DNA of 64,000 bases, taken from assembly GCA_009602735.1 (NCBI GenBank), contig WELA01004268.1, positions 1,561,493 through 1,625,492 of the forward strand, given 5' to 3'. The DNA is from Mesotaenium endlicherianum. Taxonomy: Eukaryota > Streptophyta > Zygnematophyceae > Zygnematales > Mesotaeniaceae. This document shows positions 15,339-32,501 of this stretch, piece by piece; the stretch's first letter is position 1; each line of letters starts with the position of its first letter. The translations under genes and the position numbers were made by a program. The notes under the pieces were generated by a model. It was not told the origin of the DNA, ran no database searches, and was given only the letters and a program-made list of their open reading frames with translations.

Positions 15339-20023
<4,685 letters not shown>

Positions 20024-20958
20024 AATTGTCTAAATTGATTATGAATGGCAGACTTATTTCATCCTCTCTTTAGAATGGTACTGTATCAACTACCCAAGTC
20101 ATTGACATAATATGATAAAAATTCAGCATGGACGTACAGAGTGGACAAGCATCTTGATGTAGCTTAATGTTTGCTTGGAACAGTAGACCTGCACCATCAG
20201 CTGAATGCAGTCTAAGTGAAAGCTCTACACTTTTATTGAACAAAATCTGACTCTTTTGTTTTGGAGGCACCTGTTGAACACGTGAACCACAACAAAAATT
20301 GCCTGACTACTGTGCCTGGTAGATGTACTGCATGCGCTACAAGGCTACATAAATGGACTCCAAAACTCATCTGTTGGAGTCCACCAACTTTCTTGTGTGA
20401 AGCTATACGAAACTTTTAACTCGAATACCAAAGCTGTCCATTAATATGTATCTACCACCTTAGTCCTCGATAAGAATTTCTCATGTAGTTGCTGGTCTGA
20501 GATGAGGAGCACGAGGTGAGTCCTTTGCCCAAGTGCATGAACTCTTTCAAGTCAAGCTATAGTGGAGGCCCTCTGCAAATACTTCCATGACAGCAGACTG
20601 GCCAGAGGTAGTAGTGAAGTGATGGTATAACTAACCTGGCATTTGATTAAGTGACGGCCATGTTCTTTCGCTAAGACATGGAAATCAACTTTCAAAGTGG
20701 ACGTACAGAACTAGGTCCACATAATTTATGTACACCTAATTCCATCAGTTATGACCGCCCGTTTGTAAAATAAAACAGCTGAAACAGAAAACACATCACC
20801 AAGCATTACTGAAGACGCAGTCAGTCATCTGCTACTTTGCGACAAAGATCAGCGTACCACCCCCATAAGACTGTCACCAATCGTCAGCAATTGTCAAGGA
20901 CGTCCAAAGTATGACCAGCTAGACCCTGTGTAGAGGTGAAGTTTTCTTTGAGAATGGT
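20024..20958. other. Convergent intergenic region, DAP-AT / H2B
   Basis: This region holds the 3' UTR of DAP-AT and the downstream flank of H2B. No coding exon or repeat is recognised. Confidence 0.5.
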
Positions 20959-20974
20959 GGTGTTGAAAAACACC
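20959..20974 (-). promoter_or_regulatory. Histone 3' stem-loop of H2B
   Basis: On the minus strand this reads GGTGTTTTTCAACACC: a 6-bp stem beginning GG and ending CC with loop TTTC, followed by ACCA. It begins 25 nt after the H2B stop. Stem length, tetraloop and 3' flank fit the hairpin bound by SLBP on non-polyadenylated histone mRNAs. A downstream block containing TCAAAGAAAACTTCA resembles the one after the H4 hairpin. Confidence 0.85.
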
Positions 20975-20999
20975 AGAAAATGTGTTGTGCAGATTGAGC

Positions 21000-21540
21000 T
21001 TAGGCGCTGGTAAACTTGGTGACTGCTTTTGTCCCCTCAGAAACAGCATGCTTTGCAAGCTCTCCGGGTAAAATGAGCCTGACAGCAGTCTGAATCTCCC
21101 TGGATGTGATAGTGGGCTTCTTGTTGTATCGGGCCAGCCGTGAAGACTCTGATGCTAGCTTCTCAAAAATATCATTGATGAAAGAGTTCATGATGGACAT
21201 AGCTTTTGAAGAAATACCAGTGTCAGGGTGAACCTGCAACAGAGTACCAACTACATTAGTTCAGTAATAGCGGGTCGTCACCATAATAGTACGTAAACAT
21301 GAGCTCATGTACACATAATCATGTCCACACTAGCAGTTAAAGAAAAGCAATGAGTAATAACTATACCTGCTTCAAAACCTTGTAGATATAGATCTTGTAC
21401 GTCTCAAGAGACTTCTTGGTCCTCTTCTTGTCTTTCTTCTCTCCAGCAGGCTTCTTCTCTGCCTTCTTAGCAACAGGCTTCTTCTCTGCTGCGGGCTTCT
21501 TAGGTGCCTTCTCGGCAGCGGTATCACTCTTAGGCGCCAT
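21000..21540 (-). CDS. H2B: Histone H2B, intron-containing
   Basis: Core histone of the nucleosome. Two exons, 21367-21540 and 21000-21233, split in phase 0 after codon 58 (KVLKQ | VHPDTG), giving 135 residues. The N-terminal tail is Lys/Ala/Pro-rich ([17 protein letters not shown]). The histone fold contains [52 protein letters not shown] and the C-terminal helix [20 protein letters not shown], with the lysine ubiquitinated in other H2Bs. It is paired head-to-head with H4 and followed by a histone stem-loop, so cell-cycle-linked expression is likely by inference. Confidence 0.97.
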
Positions 21541-22492
<952 letters not shown>

Positions 22493-22513
22493 ATGCACAT
22501 TCTATACAAAACT

Positions 22514-22529
22514 GGTGTTTTTTAACACC
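22514..22529 (+). promoter_or_regulatory. Histone 3' stem-loop of H4
   Basis: GGTGTTTTTTAACACC forms a 6-bp stem with a TTTT loop, flanked 3' by ACCACCA. It begins 21 nt after the H4 stop. The stem sequence is identical to that after H2B, and both are followed by a similar CAAAGAA..CTTCA block, as expected for a conserved processing signal. Confidence 0.85.
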
Positions 22530-22959
22530 ACCATTTCCAAAGAACTTCATTCTCTCTATTGTACATAATAGGTGTCGAGGTGTCCAAACACCATAGTCTT
22601 ATATCGAAAAGTGAACCTGCAATCTTACAAGCTCATTACCAAGTCAGACTAGTTCTTGTTGCCAGGGTCCTAATAGCCATTCTTAGAAGAGCTTAGTGAA
22701 CCATATGAAAGATTTTGCAGGAATCAGAGCATGGAAATTCTGGTAGGAGAGAAAATGACATCTAAGAGTCATTCGAATTCAAAAGTCAGACCATACAGTG
22801 TCAGGTTGACATGTACCAAGGTCATGGGTGCAGCATGTGAGCCACATAATTGTTAAAAGTCAGCTGCAATAAGTTTGTACCCAATTCTTTCCTCTTCCTA
22901 GCTTCAAGAAAGACTTCAAAGAAGCATCTTTTCAGGATACAAAAACGTGGCCCATGTAG
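22530..22959. other. Convergent intergenic region, H4 / J-protein
   Basis: Only downstream flanks of the two genes lie here. No coding exon or repeat is recognised. Confidence 0.5.
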
Positions 22960-25900
22960 TTACCTTCCTCTTTTTTTACTTGGAAGAAGTGCTTCATATG
23001 CAGCTGCAACCCTCTTAAACTTGGCTTCTGCCAGAACCTGCAAGGAACATACCAATCAATTAGGATAAAAGGGGCAAGGCTTTTGAAAGTAGAAAGCATT
23101 GCTTTCTGATAGCTGCCAGTAAATTATGAACTTGCTGAAAGGAAATCACAGGTCTTTTCACAAATGCAAATTACACATGACCCCGGCTCTGATACACTAA
23201 TTATCTGCATTTGGGTATCTAATACCTTGTCAGCTCCAATATGCCTGTCTGGATGCCACAGAAGTGCGCATTTCCGAAACCTGGAACCAAACATGACAAC
23301 TCTTTCAGATTTATTAGCAACAAGATATCGACGGGCAGTCAAACTACAGACACTGCTGCCAGCTAATATTTACATAGCTCATGGCTCCTCAACACCATGG
23401 CAGCTGCTATTAATGCATTTGCCGAAAGCTGGACTTCAAGCTGGTCACTAGAGTCATGTGCAATCTGGTCATGGACAGCATAGTAAACACGGGTTTTAGT
23501 GGAGGTGAAAGCCAAATCTGACACGTCTGCATTAATGAGCAAATATTGAACCTGAATCACATGCCCTTATTCAACACTATACTATACTGGTGACAGTTTG
23601 CAGGAAGGAAGACAATTGCAAGAGAAACTAGAGTTTAAGAATGGAAAATGCGGGAGACTTACGCTAACTTCAAGACCTCAAGGGAATGGTCACCTCGAGG
23701 TGGCAAGCCAAGAACCATCCTATGGGCTACTACTTCACTGTTGAGTAAATCCGGAAACCCGTGTGTGCCTGCACCAATGAATCTCCACCCCCACTCATAC
23801 TCACTATGGTCCCAATGACTCTGACCCCCATACCTGCTCTTCCCCGAAAAAGTTTCACTATCTTCTTGGCTCCCTGGACCTGAGCTGGCATGTCTTTCAT
23901 GTTGCTTGTGACTTTTCTCCTCTTCCGCATTGCCGTAGTAAGCACCGTCAGCCCCTGTGTTCTCCGGAGAGGGCCTCCTAAAGCTGGCTTTACGACTTGC
24001 CCTGTACCTGTCACTTCTACTACCTACGGTACTTTCTCCGGAGCTGCCATTTCCTTGTGCGCTAGATGGGCCACTGTTGCTTGAGGCACTTGTTTCCCAG
24101 TGGTCCTGCCAGCTGGCAGCATTCCAGCGAGCACTGAAATGGCCATGTTGCTGCGAGGTGGTCTCCTTGTACCAGTGAGAGTAGGCACGTGAATGGGCGC
24201 CTGCATAACCTGAGTACTTTTCTGCATCAAAAAAATTGTGAAGAATCACAGAATAAGCAAGATCACAGTATTTGACTACGCACTTTTTCATACGGCTGTC
24301 CAGAAACAGGACATAGAACCACAAGACAATGAAGGAGTACAGGTCATGTGCACTAACCACGCATGCGGGCTAAGTACTGCCGCCAGTCATATTCCAATCT
24401 GCTCATTCAACAACAAAATGAGAAACCAAGTAACTTTTCAGAGAGTAAAAGTGCGTAGAGGGCAATAGTGAGCACGACGTAAGCCTTGCCCCCAACATTT
24501 TGATCCATACCAAGAGAGGTGTTCATAGTATAAAAGTTGCCAGCAAGTCTTCCATCCTGCCGCTCACAAGCATCTCGACAGGAAACGAGGCTTGCCTGCG
24601 CGGAACTTCATGACCACTGACTTGGCTCAGGCGAGGCTCATTGGAACCGGGAAAAGCAGCTCTCGTCCTGCTGCTGCACCTCGATACCTGATGCCAGCAA
24701 AGCACAACACACATTAAGCAACACAAGCATGCACCACTAGCAGCAACCTGACTCGACCAACAAGTGCCAGCTCTCAGACCATGATACACGCTTTTGAAGA
24801 CTGTTCAGTCTTGAATAACGTACTGCTATCAGCTCCTTCATGGCATTCCACCATTTGCTTCTTTATAAGCACTTACAACTTACTATGTCCAGCTCTAGTG
24901 TATCGTGTACTTTAGAAAGTGCACAAGTCGCGCCAGAGTTCAAAGCATACGAGATGGTCGTACGGTTGCCTGATCGTCAGCATCTAGCTCCATGGAACGC
25001 CACTTGCGCAACATGCGGTTGGCCTCAGCACGCCTCTGGCGCTTCATGTAGTCTGCATGTTTCTGCTCAAAAGCCACATGTTTGCACCTTATTTATCAGT
25101 TCATTTTATGCCTGCCTCAATAGATGTGTAGTGCTGTGACTTGCTGCTCCAAAGGGCCACGCCTTGCAAACAATAGTTTACACCTATACAACCAAATCAT
25201 AACTCGGGACATGTTACGTTGCTTGAACAAGGCAAGTAGTGCTGAACAGTATGCATTCACACATGAGCACCCAGCAGAGATCGGTAGAGAACAAGCCATA
25301 AAAGTCTTCAAAGACTACAGCTGGAGGTAGACTGCAAGTCCACACCTTTCTGGAGGATTCAGCGTCCATGCGGCTATATGAAGTCTGCAAAAATCATGTG
25401 CATTTATTGAGGACTCAGTATCTTTGCATAAACTTGGAAATGATGGTCACCACTTAGTGTTCTGAGCCCATAATTGCTGGGTGGCACTTCCTTTTAAGAA
25501 CAAAAACAATCAAGTTGCTGGATAGAAAAGAGCAGGATGCATATAGTTAGCACATCCAATGGGAAGGTGAAGGAGGTAGAGGTTTCTTGTTGATGCCAGC
25601 CGTACAGCGAAAGAAGTTTCGTAGTTTGTCCTCCAGATCATGATCATTCATTATTGGAAACAAGCCTGCCTCACTAGGACAAAGTACAATAATGCTGCAT
25701 AGAAGCTCCAAAGATCCAGAAAGTATGCAGGGAGTAGAATTGATGATACTCACAGCTTTCCATTTACCATGCCACTTCTGGTTGGACGGGCTTGTTGAGT
25801 GCATACATCTTCTGTTGATGCCCATGAATGCATAAGGTAAATGTTCTAGGAAACCCTTGCCAACACTTGTATATGCTGAAGTTTGCTTATCATCACGAGA

Positions 25901-26068
25901 TCTAAAATTTGTGCCAACAGCGTCAGATGCTGCATCTGTTAATGTTATCAAGTGCTCTGATGGTGAACAAGGCATTCCATGATTGAGATAATAAGTAGGT
26001 GTCAGACCCTTTGCTGGACCAACCAGCCTGAAGGCGATGGATGCAATAGTGCCTTGCCCAGGCAGCAT
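22960..26068 (-). CDS. Mitochondrial-type protein with C-terminal J domain
   Basis: Hsp70 co-chaperone of the plant family in which the J domain is the last segment. Seven exons with consistent phases: 25754-26068, 25346-25384, 24964-25062, 24511-24556, 23663-24221, 23226-23280 and 22960-23037, giving 396 residues. The start MLPGQGTIASIAFRLVG leads a basic, Ser-rich N-terminus with RRCMHSTSP, resembling a mitochondrial presequence. A charged helix (YMKRQRRAEANRMLRKWRS) follows, then a low-complexity Ser/Gly/Arg/Tyr region, then EWGWRFIG. The J domain spans roughly residues 330-390: LEVLKLAFRKCALLW, HPD at 362-364, AEAKFKRVAAAYEALL. VVAHRMVLGLPPRGD before it resembles plant homologues. The exon at 25346-25384 and the edges of 24964-25062 are the weakest parts. 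Confidence 0.78.
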
Positions 26069-26424
26069 GAGCGTGAAGAGCGATAACCTTAGCAAGCCTG
26101 CTGCAAGCCAAGAAGCAGCAACCACCAACAGGTAAAACTGTGGTGTTTCCTACGCCTACAAGAGTGAGGGTGCTGCAAGCCGAGTAGAAGCAATCACCAT
26201 GTAAGCTCAAGTGTATGATGAACCCACACCCCGAAAAGGAGGAAGGGCATATGTTCTCGTTCTTACGCTCATATCCCGACGGTTGGGTGCCTTTTTCGTC
26301 TGCTTACGTGGTGCTTGCATGCATATAGTGGACCACTACAAACTCACACCGTTCCTGACCGCTCCTACCTGTGTCCTTTGTGCTTGATCGAGCTATATGC
26401 GTGTGGCTGCAGTGTCATACAGCC
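26069..26424. promoter_or_regulatory. Shared divergent promoter region, J-protein / NUDT14
   Basis: This 356-bp gap separates two divergent start codons, so both promoters lie here. No clear core element was found. Confidence 0.5.
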
Positions 26425-29400
26425 ATGCAGCTATTATCTCTATGCCCGCAAGCCGTGGTTCAGTCGCCCATAGGGAGTGCTCGGTTGCTACATCCACAGT
26501 CATTTCTTTCCAACACATTCACCAGATCGTATACTGCGCAACTTTCTAGTCCTAGTTATAGACTTACTAACTGGAAATCTTGCCGCCTAGACCGTCTTGT
26601 TGCAAGAAGTGGCAGAGATTACTTCGTAATGAGCATGGCAACAGCTGACCAACTCAGTGAAGCGGCTGCACCACCTTTGAGCATAGAGACCAGTAAAGTC
26701 CCTGATTTTCTTTTTCTCCCAGGAGTCCTGACTTCGGACTGAAGAGGCTCCTTAGATACTTTATGCTTTTCATACGTGAAGTTAATTAAAATCATATAGA
26801 GTTGCCATTGCTTTTCTGAGGATAGTGACCGAGAGAGGAGGTGAAGGCACACAATAGTGATGTAAAGAGAAGAAACTAGAGCCAGTGGCATGTGCACTAT
26901 GATGTATCTGTTATGTATGAAGCACTTCAGACATGAGATTTGGCATCTCTGTGAGCAGGTGTCCCAGGTGTCCAGTTCATTGAGCTCGAGGGGAAGGGAA
27001 TGGCGGCAACCATTGCAGACATTTCGGAGGTGACATTGTACGCTGAGCTTAGGTTTGTCATGTGGAGTACAGCTGTGGGCCTGCGACTAGCGAGGTCCCT
27101 TGCGCGTGCTTTATGACCGTGTTCTATGGCCGGCAATGGTTGGTAGTGGTCACACGTAATGCGTAGTACTTATCAGAATCATGCTGGTGGAAGGTAGCCT
27201 ATACAAAGGCCCATCTAAAGGAAATAGATGTAGTATAACCACCAGCCATGACTTGCCAATTCTTTACTTTGTTCATGACCGGAACCCAGACACAGCTGCT
27301 CATATCATCTGCAGCTATCTACTTTTACAAGGGCCTGAAGGAATGTCATCGCTGGGGACCACGTCGCATGCTCTCATATTACACAATATGCACCTCTCTG
27401 ACACCCTCTCATGTGCACAGTTACAATCTGCTGCGCTCTACTGCTGCTGCATTAAGCCAGTACTAATGGATGTGTGTTGTTTTTTGCAGCCTCCTGAGCA
27501 AGTTGCCAGCTCATTTCAAGCTCACACTAATGTCCATGAACCTACATTTTTTGCAGATAAATTTGGCTCCTACAGAGGGGGCCTCCAAGTTTGTCAGACC
27601 TCAGAGCATGTACTTTATGCAGGAAGCACGGGTGAGTGTTCTGACTCTTAATGACTTGACCTCCTCTATGGAGACTTGTGTGGTACCTTGTAAAACAGCT
27701 CCACCTCATACTGGAAGCTCTCTTTCAATCAGCTTGCAGAGCGTCAGGAGAAGTGCTCTCTGAAATTCATGAGTGCACCACATGCCTCAAGCTGGACTGA
27801 GGGGATTATAGTTACTTGAATAAAGTGGTCAATATCAGGGACTGCTGTGCTTGCATATATAGCTGTTTAGGATCCCCAAGGGACTAAGCTGATGTCGGTA
27901 AAATTGCTGCCATGCAGCGCCGAAGGTGGGACATGGTGGCATCTCATCCCTCCGTTTCCATAATTGTTTATCATACTGGTAAGCTTGTTCATGTACTCCA
28001 CCTGAGCATGTGCGTGCTTATTATAGCAATTTTTAAAGGCATCTGAATATATATGTTTTCTTGCTTGACTGCTACAATGTTCTTTCTTTTCTGTCCTGCA
28101 TGGCAAGGAGGAGGTTTGCCACCTCAATTACCACCACACATTACAAGCCATGGCTGTCATACTCATTGTACGAGCTCCTTCTTGGCACTAGTTAGAAGGT
28201 GATGAGTTTCAATAGCACACATATGCAGATCTTGGGGGCAAAGAGTACCCTTACATGGTCACTGCACAAGCCCTTGCTAATTGCGCCTTGCTTGTGTTGC
28301 AAGCTGCAACAGATGTTTGAGAATGTTAGTCCCAATGAATTACCCACTTCTTTTCTGCTCAGATGGTCCGTGAATGTACTCTTGAGAGCAAGTCCGTCTT
28401 GCTGAAAGAGTTACATCGCCGCTGTGTTTGTGCAAGTCAAGAGGAGCAGAGCTCAAGGCCATGCTGCTGGTAAGTCCCTGAAGATGCTATCCCCTAGCTA
28501 TCTTTGTCTGTCTCGACTGCCCCGGCAACGGTACACCTTCAGCACGCAATTTTCAGCCATCCAGTGATACCGGTGCCAGCGCATCTGACTTGCTCAACTT
28601 TCCCGCTCGCTCCCTCTTGCCGACTCAAGAGTGCCTCAGAGTGCCAGCTGTCGCCCTTTACGTAACTTTTTCTGCCCATGGCCTTCCCTGCTTCTGTCGT
28701 TCCCCACAGCTTCAGTTGTTCCAGAGACCAGCTGAGCTTGTCACCACCATCCGTCGTTGGATGCCTAGATATAGCAGCAAAGGTTGTTGACAGCATGCTG
28801 GTTGGGGAGGGGCAATTGCAGGTGCGGCAGTTCAGGCCCGCAGTGTACGCCTCTGAGCTGGCTGCTGCGGCCGGCGCCACGGACAACGCAACCGTCAGCG
28901 CCACTGTGAGGTCAGCTCCATCCTTCCGTCAACTTGGACCCTGTCTCTGCTCTCCTAGGTTGTTCTGCCCCCCTTGTACGTCTCCCGTGTGCGCCTGACG
29001 GATGCTTTGTAGAGAGAGAGCAGGAGATACTGTTGCTGAATTGCCATCACGGGCACGTTTCTGCGATAAAGATGGTGTCTGGAAGGGGCCTTGCGCGGTC
29101 ACGTCTGCTTCGAGACCAGGAGCATGGACTTCATGATTGGATGCTATTGTATGCCAGCTTGCATTCTGTCTAGGCCCGTCAAATGCTTGGGAATGAGGGA
29201 GCAGGGTTGAGGGCTTCTCTATTGTGTGTACAGCACTGCTAATACTGAATGGATGAGCGCGCTGCTCGCAGGGAGACAACAAATGCAGAGGTGCCTCTTG
29301 AGTGTGCGTTCACCTACGAGCTCTGTGCTGGTACTGTCACCCACTTGCGCCACGTGTCTTTCATCTGTTGACTTGTCCGCAGATTCCATCACAAGACCCC

Positions 29401-30848
29401 TAGAGCTATACATATCTATGTGAATACAGCAGCAGTCTTAGTACGACAGTCCTTTGCACTCATTAGGTGTAGTGGAGGTTACTCATGCATATGCCTACTG
29501 ATTTAACAAATCCTGAACCTTCTACCCATGTACCTAGTCTGTATAGCTTGATCCCCCAGGTACTCCCAGCCAGTTGGGCATTTAGGCATGCTTCCACTGC
29601 TGTTTGTGCCTCCCGCTCCCCATTGTCAGATGTCGTGTCTGTGGGAGGTCGTCGTTCAATACTTGGTGCAACCGTATAAGGTGGCTATTCCGCAATTTTT
29701 GGCAGGCATTGTGGACAAGCCGGGCATGCCTCTGGCATCAATAGCCAAGGTACGATCCACGCCACTGCTGCCCGACTGGGCTCCACTTAGCATGTCCTAG
29801 CTGTCGATATGCCTTTGTGGTTTCCTTAAGGACTCCATAGGAGCCCAAGTTGTAGGTGGGGAGGGATCTGGAAGCGTGTGCATGTATACCGTGACATTGA
29901 TGAGATATATGATTCTCATGCGTGCTCGTAGAGTGTATCGTTAGGACCAAGTGCATGCGGTCTGTGATCGCCTTGGCAGGCATATGCGTCTAGTCCTCCT
30001 GACCCCGTTGTAGCGTTCATAGGAGAGGGAGCAGTGCCAGCCCATGTCAAGGCCTAGAGGGGAACGGGGGATTGAGAGAGGGACCTGATGTTGCTGGCAG
30101 TGCAATGGCTCCCTCGCAGGAGGAGGTAGCGGAGGAGCTTGGGTATGAGGTGGCAGTGGAGGATATGGTGGAGGTCACCAGCTGCATCACCTCTGTTGGC
30201 ATCAGCGGCGCTCGCCAGACTGTCTTCTATGTAGAGGTGCGTTAATGTGACTGGCCAACAAACACGTTTGATCCGTTTGTCCTGCTTCGCGCTACGTGCT
30301 TCCTGCTCGGCCGCTTGGCAGGTGCCACTTGTGCTGTGATGGGTGGCTGCGGTCCTGTTGCTTGTGCATCTTTGGTTGATCTTCTTAGTTGGCTGCTTCT
30401 TGATGTGCAGGTTGACGAGTCCAAGAAGGTATCGACAGGCGGTGGCAACCCCTTGGAAGGAGAGGTAACTGCTCTGTCTGCAGAGGACCCTTGCCACATG
30501 CCAACATAATCGCTCGAGCTTCATAATTTATTGAAATCAATTTGAAGCTTAGTGGTGTCGTGCATTTAGGTCAGCTTATTCTCGTCAAACTTGCATGGCT
30601 GCATCTGTTCAAAAGCAGATATCACTTGCCTTGTAACAACCCAGGACGACCCTCTTGGGGCTAACTCACCCAAAGACGGCACTGTTGACAACTTGCCGCC
30701 CTGCGGCATAATGTTCTTGATGCAGGCGATTGATGTTGTGGCTCTTCCTACAAAACAGCTACTCTCCTTCGTCCTCGACTCTTCCATACAGAGACCAGCA
30801 GGGGCCATGTTTGCAGCATTGTGGCTCAAACAGCATCTACAGGTATAG
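26425..30848 (+). CDS. NUDT14: NUDT14-like UDP-sugar pyrophosphatase with N-terminal transit peptide
   Basis: Nudix hydrolase; the animal family splits UDP-glucose to UMP and glucose-1-phosphate. Eleven exons in phase: 26425-26692, 26959-27029, 27557-27631, 27918-27978, 28444-28469, 28822-28910, 29272-29330, 29706-29749, 30120-30236, 30411-30464 and 30726-30848, giving 328 residues. The first 90 residues are Ser/Arg/Leu-rich with few acids, like an organelle transit peptide. FVRPQSMYF, RRWDMVASHPSVSII, LLVRQFRPAVYA, YELCAGIVDKPG, GISGARQTVFYVEV and GGGNPLEGEAIDVV match human NUDT14 in order. The Nudix helix is KEEVAEELGY, with arginine replaced by lysine as in human NUDT14. Exon 5 is only 26 nt. 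The match is better to animal NUDT14 than to the plant chloroplast enzyme of the same name as I recall it. Confidence 0.87.
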
Positions 30849-32501
30849 AACTTGTGACTGTCGGCTCTTATACCATGATGCAAATCGGTTGTGCATCTAT
30901 TGGACTATTATTGGTACTTTCTTGTTACTCGCCGGGCTATATACGTTGTCACTGCGTGTACTCAACCTTCAATGGCCGATGTACAAGTATTATGATGTCA
31001 TCTTTACTTATATGAAAATCTTCTTGCTGAAAAGCGGGGTGCGTGTCTTAGATCTGGCTATACTCAAGAGGAGTGGGAGAGGAGGCTTCCTTTGCAGAGC
31101 CAAATAGAGGCTTTGGGTACAAGCGTGAGGCAGGGTGACACAAAGCTTCAGGAGAGTTTTGGGGATAAAGGTAAAATGCAAAAAAATGCGTGTGGTACTA
31201 TGACATTGTCACTATTTACTCAAAAAGTATCAATGCAGACAACCCACATACTTTCCTTCCTGCAAAGCAAGAAGGATCTGGCTGTTCACACATCTCGGTG
31301 TCCCCCGTAGCACATGATTATCTGAAGTCATTGCGTGAAGCAGAATAGAGCAGTGGGTTCTCCCTACCACTATTTTAATGCAAGCAATACAGCCACAGCA
31401 AGCTTAAATAGACAAGCAGTCACTTGGCAGTGTGTTTGTTTGTATTTTGCTGGGCGCGCAAAGCTGCTATGACGTGAGATGTCAGCTTTATTGAACTTAT
31501 AGCTTGCGATCTCTCTTCAGGTTGACTTGAGAGACAAATGCTCGACCTGAACTGAAAACTGCTATCATAGTTTCCTAGACTAGAGTAGATTCTACAAGTG
31601 GGTGGACACTCTGTATTCCAAATTTTTCGATGTGTGCTGATCAACTACCCCATCTTGATTCTTCTGCCCGTTCATATTTCCCGAAATAAAATGTTCAGCA
31701 ATGAGAGAAGAAACGTCAGAATTCAGGAGCTTTTAATAATACTTCAATATCCATTAATTCAAAATTTATTAATTTCAAAAGAGAGACTTGCATGTCAAAG
31801 GACCTGAATTACTTATTACTTTCTGTTTACCGTGGAACCTTCCAAGAGGGGGATTTGCATGTCAGAGGATCGACAAATAGAAGATGTCCTGAATTTTCTT
31901 TTACTTTCTGTTATAACGTGGAATCATCCAAAAATGAAATGCTTCCGATGATCAAATTTCTGTTTTGATGTATTTCATTGCCATCATTTCGCCATAACCA
32001 AAATGTTGCCACATAAGTCTATGACTCATCACATTTCTGCTTTGATGTGTTTCGTTAAGAAATTATGTGTAACATTGTAGATGATATTCTCAACTTCTGA
32101 CATATAATGTAAAAAGTACGGTACTGCGAGTGTGCGGGGCGGAAGAGAGGAGTAGAGGAGTAGGATTCGCACACATAATGTGCTGATTTGTACCAGCTCG
32201 TGGTCATCTCCGCTCACCTCGCTGCATTCCGGTATGCATGGTTATGCAATACAAGCTTGCCTGATGTCCACCTGGTGAAGCTCGATACTTCCAGCATGAA
32301 TGAAAGCAAGAAAAGACCGGGCTTCATGCAAAGGAGCTGAAGTGGTATTACATGGCCTCGACACTCTTAACTCCAAGATTCCAGAGGTATACTTCTTAGT
32401 CGACACTTTTGGTGCCTCTTAACTTTCATTTGCAGTCGAGTGTCGCAAAATTTCTGGCATTGTTTACCTTGTTGAGTCAGGCAAAGTGTGTCTAAGTCAG
32501 G
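30849..32501. other. Intergenic region, NUDT14 / SDR
   Basis: This region holds the NUDT14 3' UTR and the SDR promoter. It is AT-rich after about 31,600. No exon, RNA gene or repeat is recognised. Short frames at about 31,020-31,310 do not resemble a known family. Confidence 0.5.

Noticed and set aside
25547-25690. Candidate J-protein exon on the minus strand (DHDLEDKLRNFF)
   Set aside because: No donor in the required phase 0 is available, and the gene model closes in phase without it. It could still be an alternative exon.
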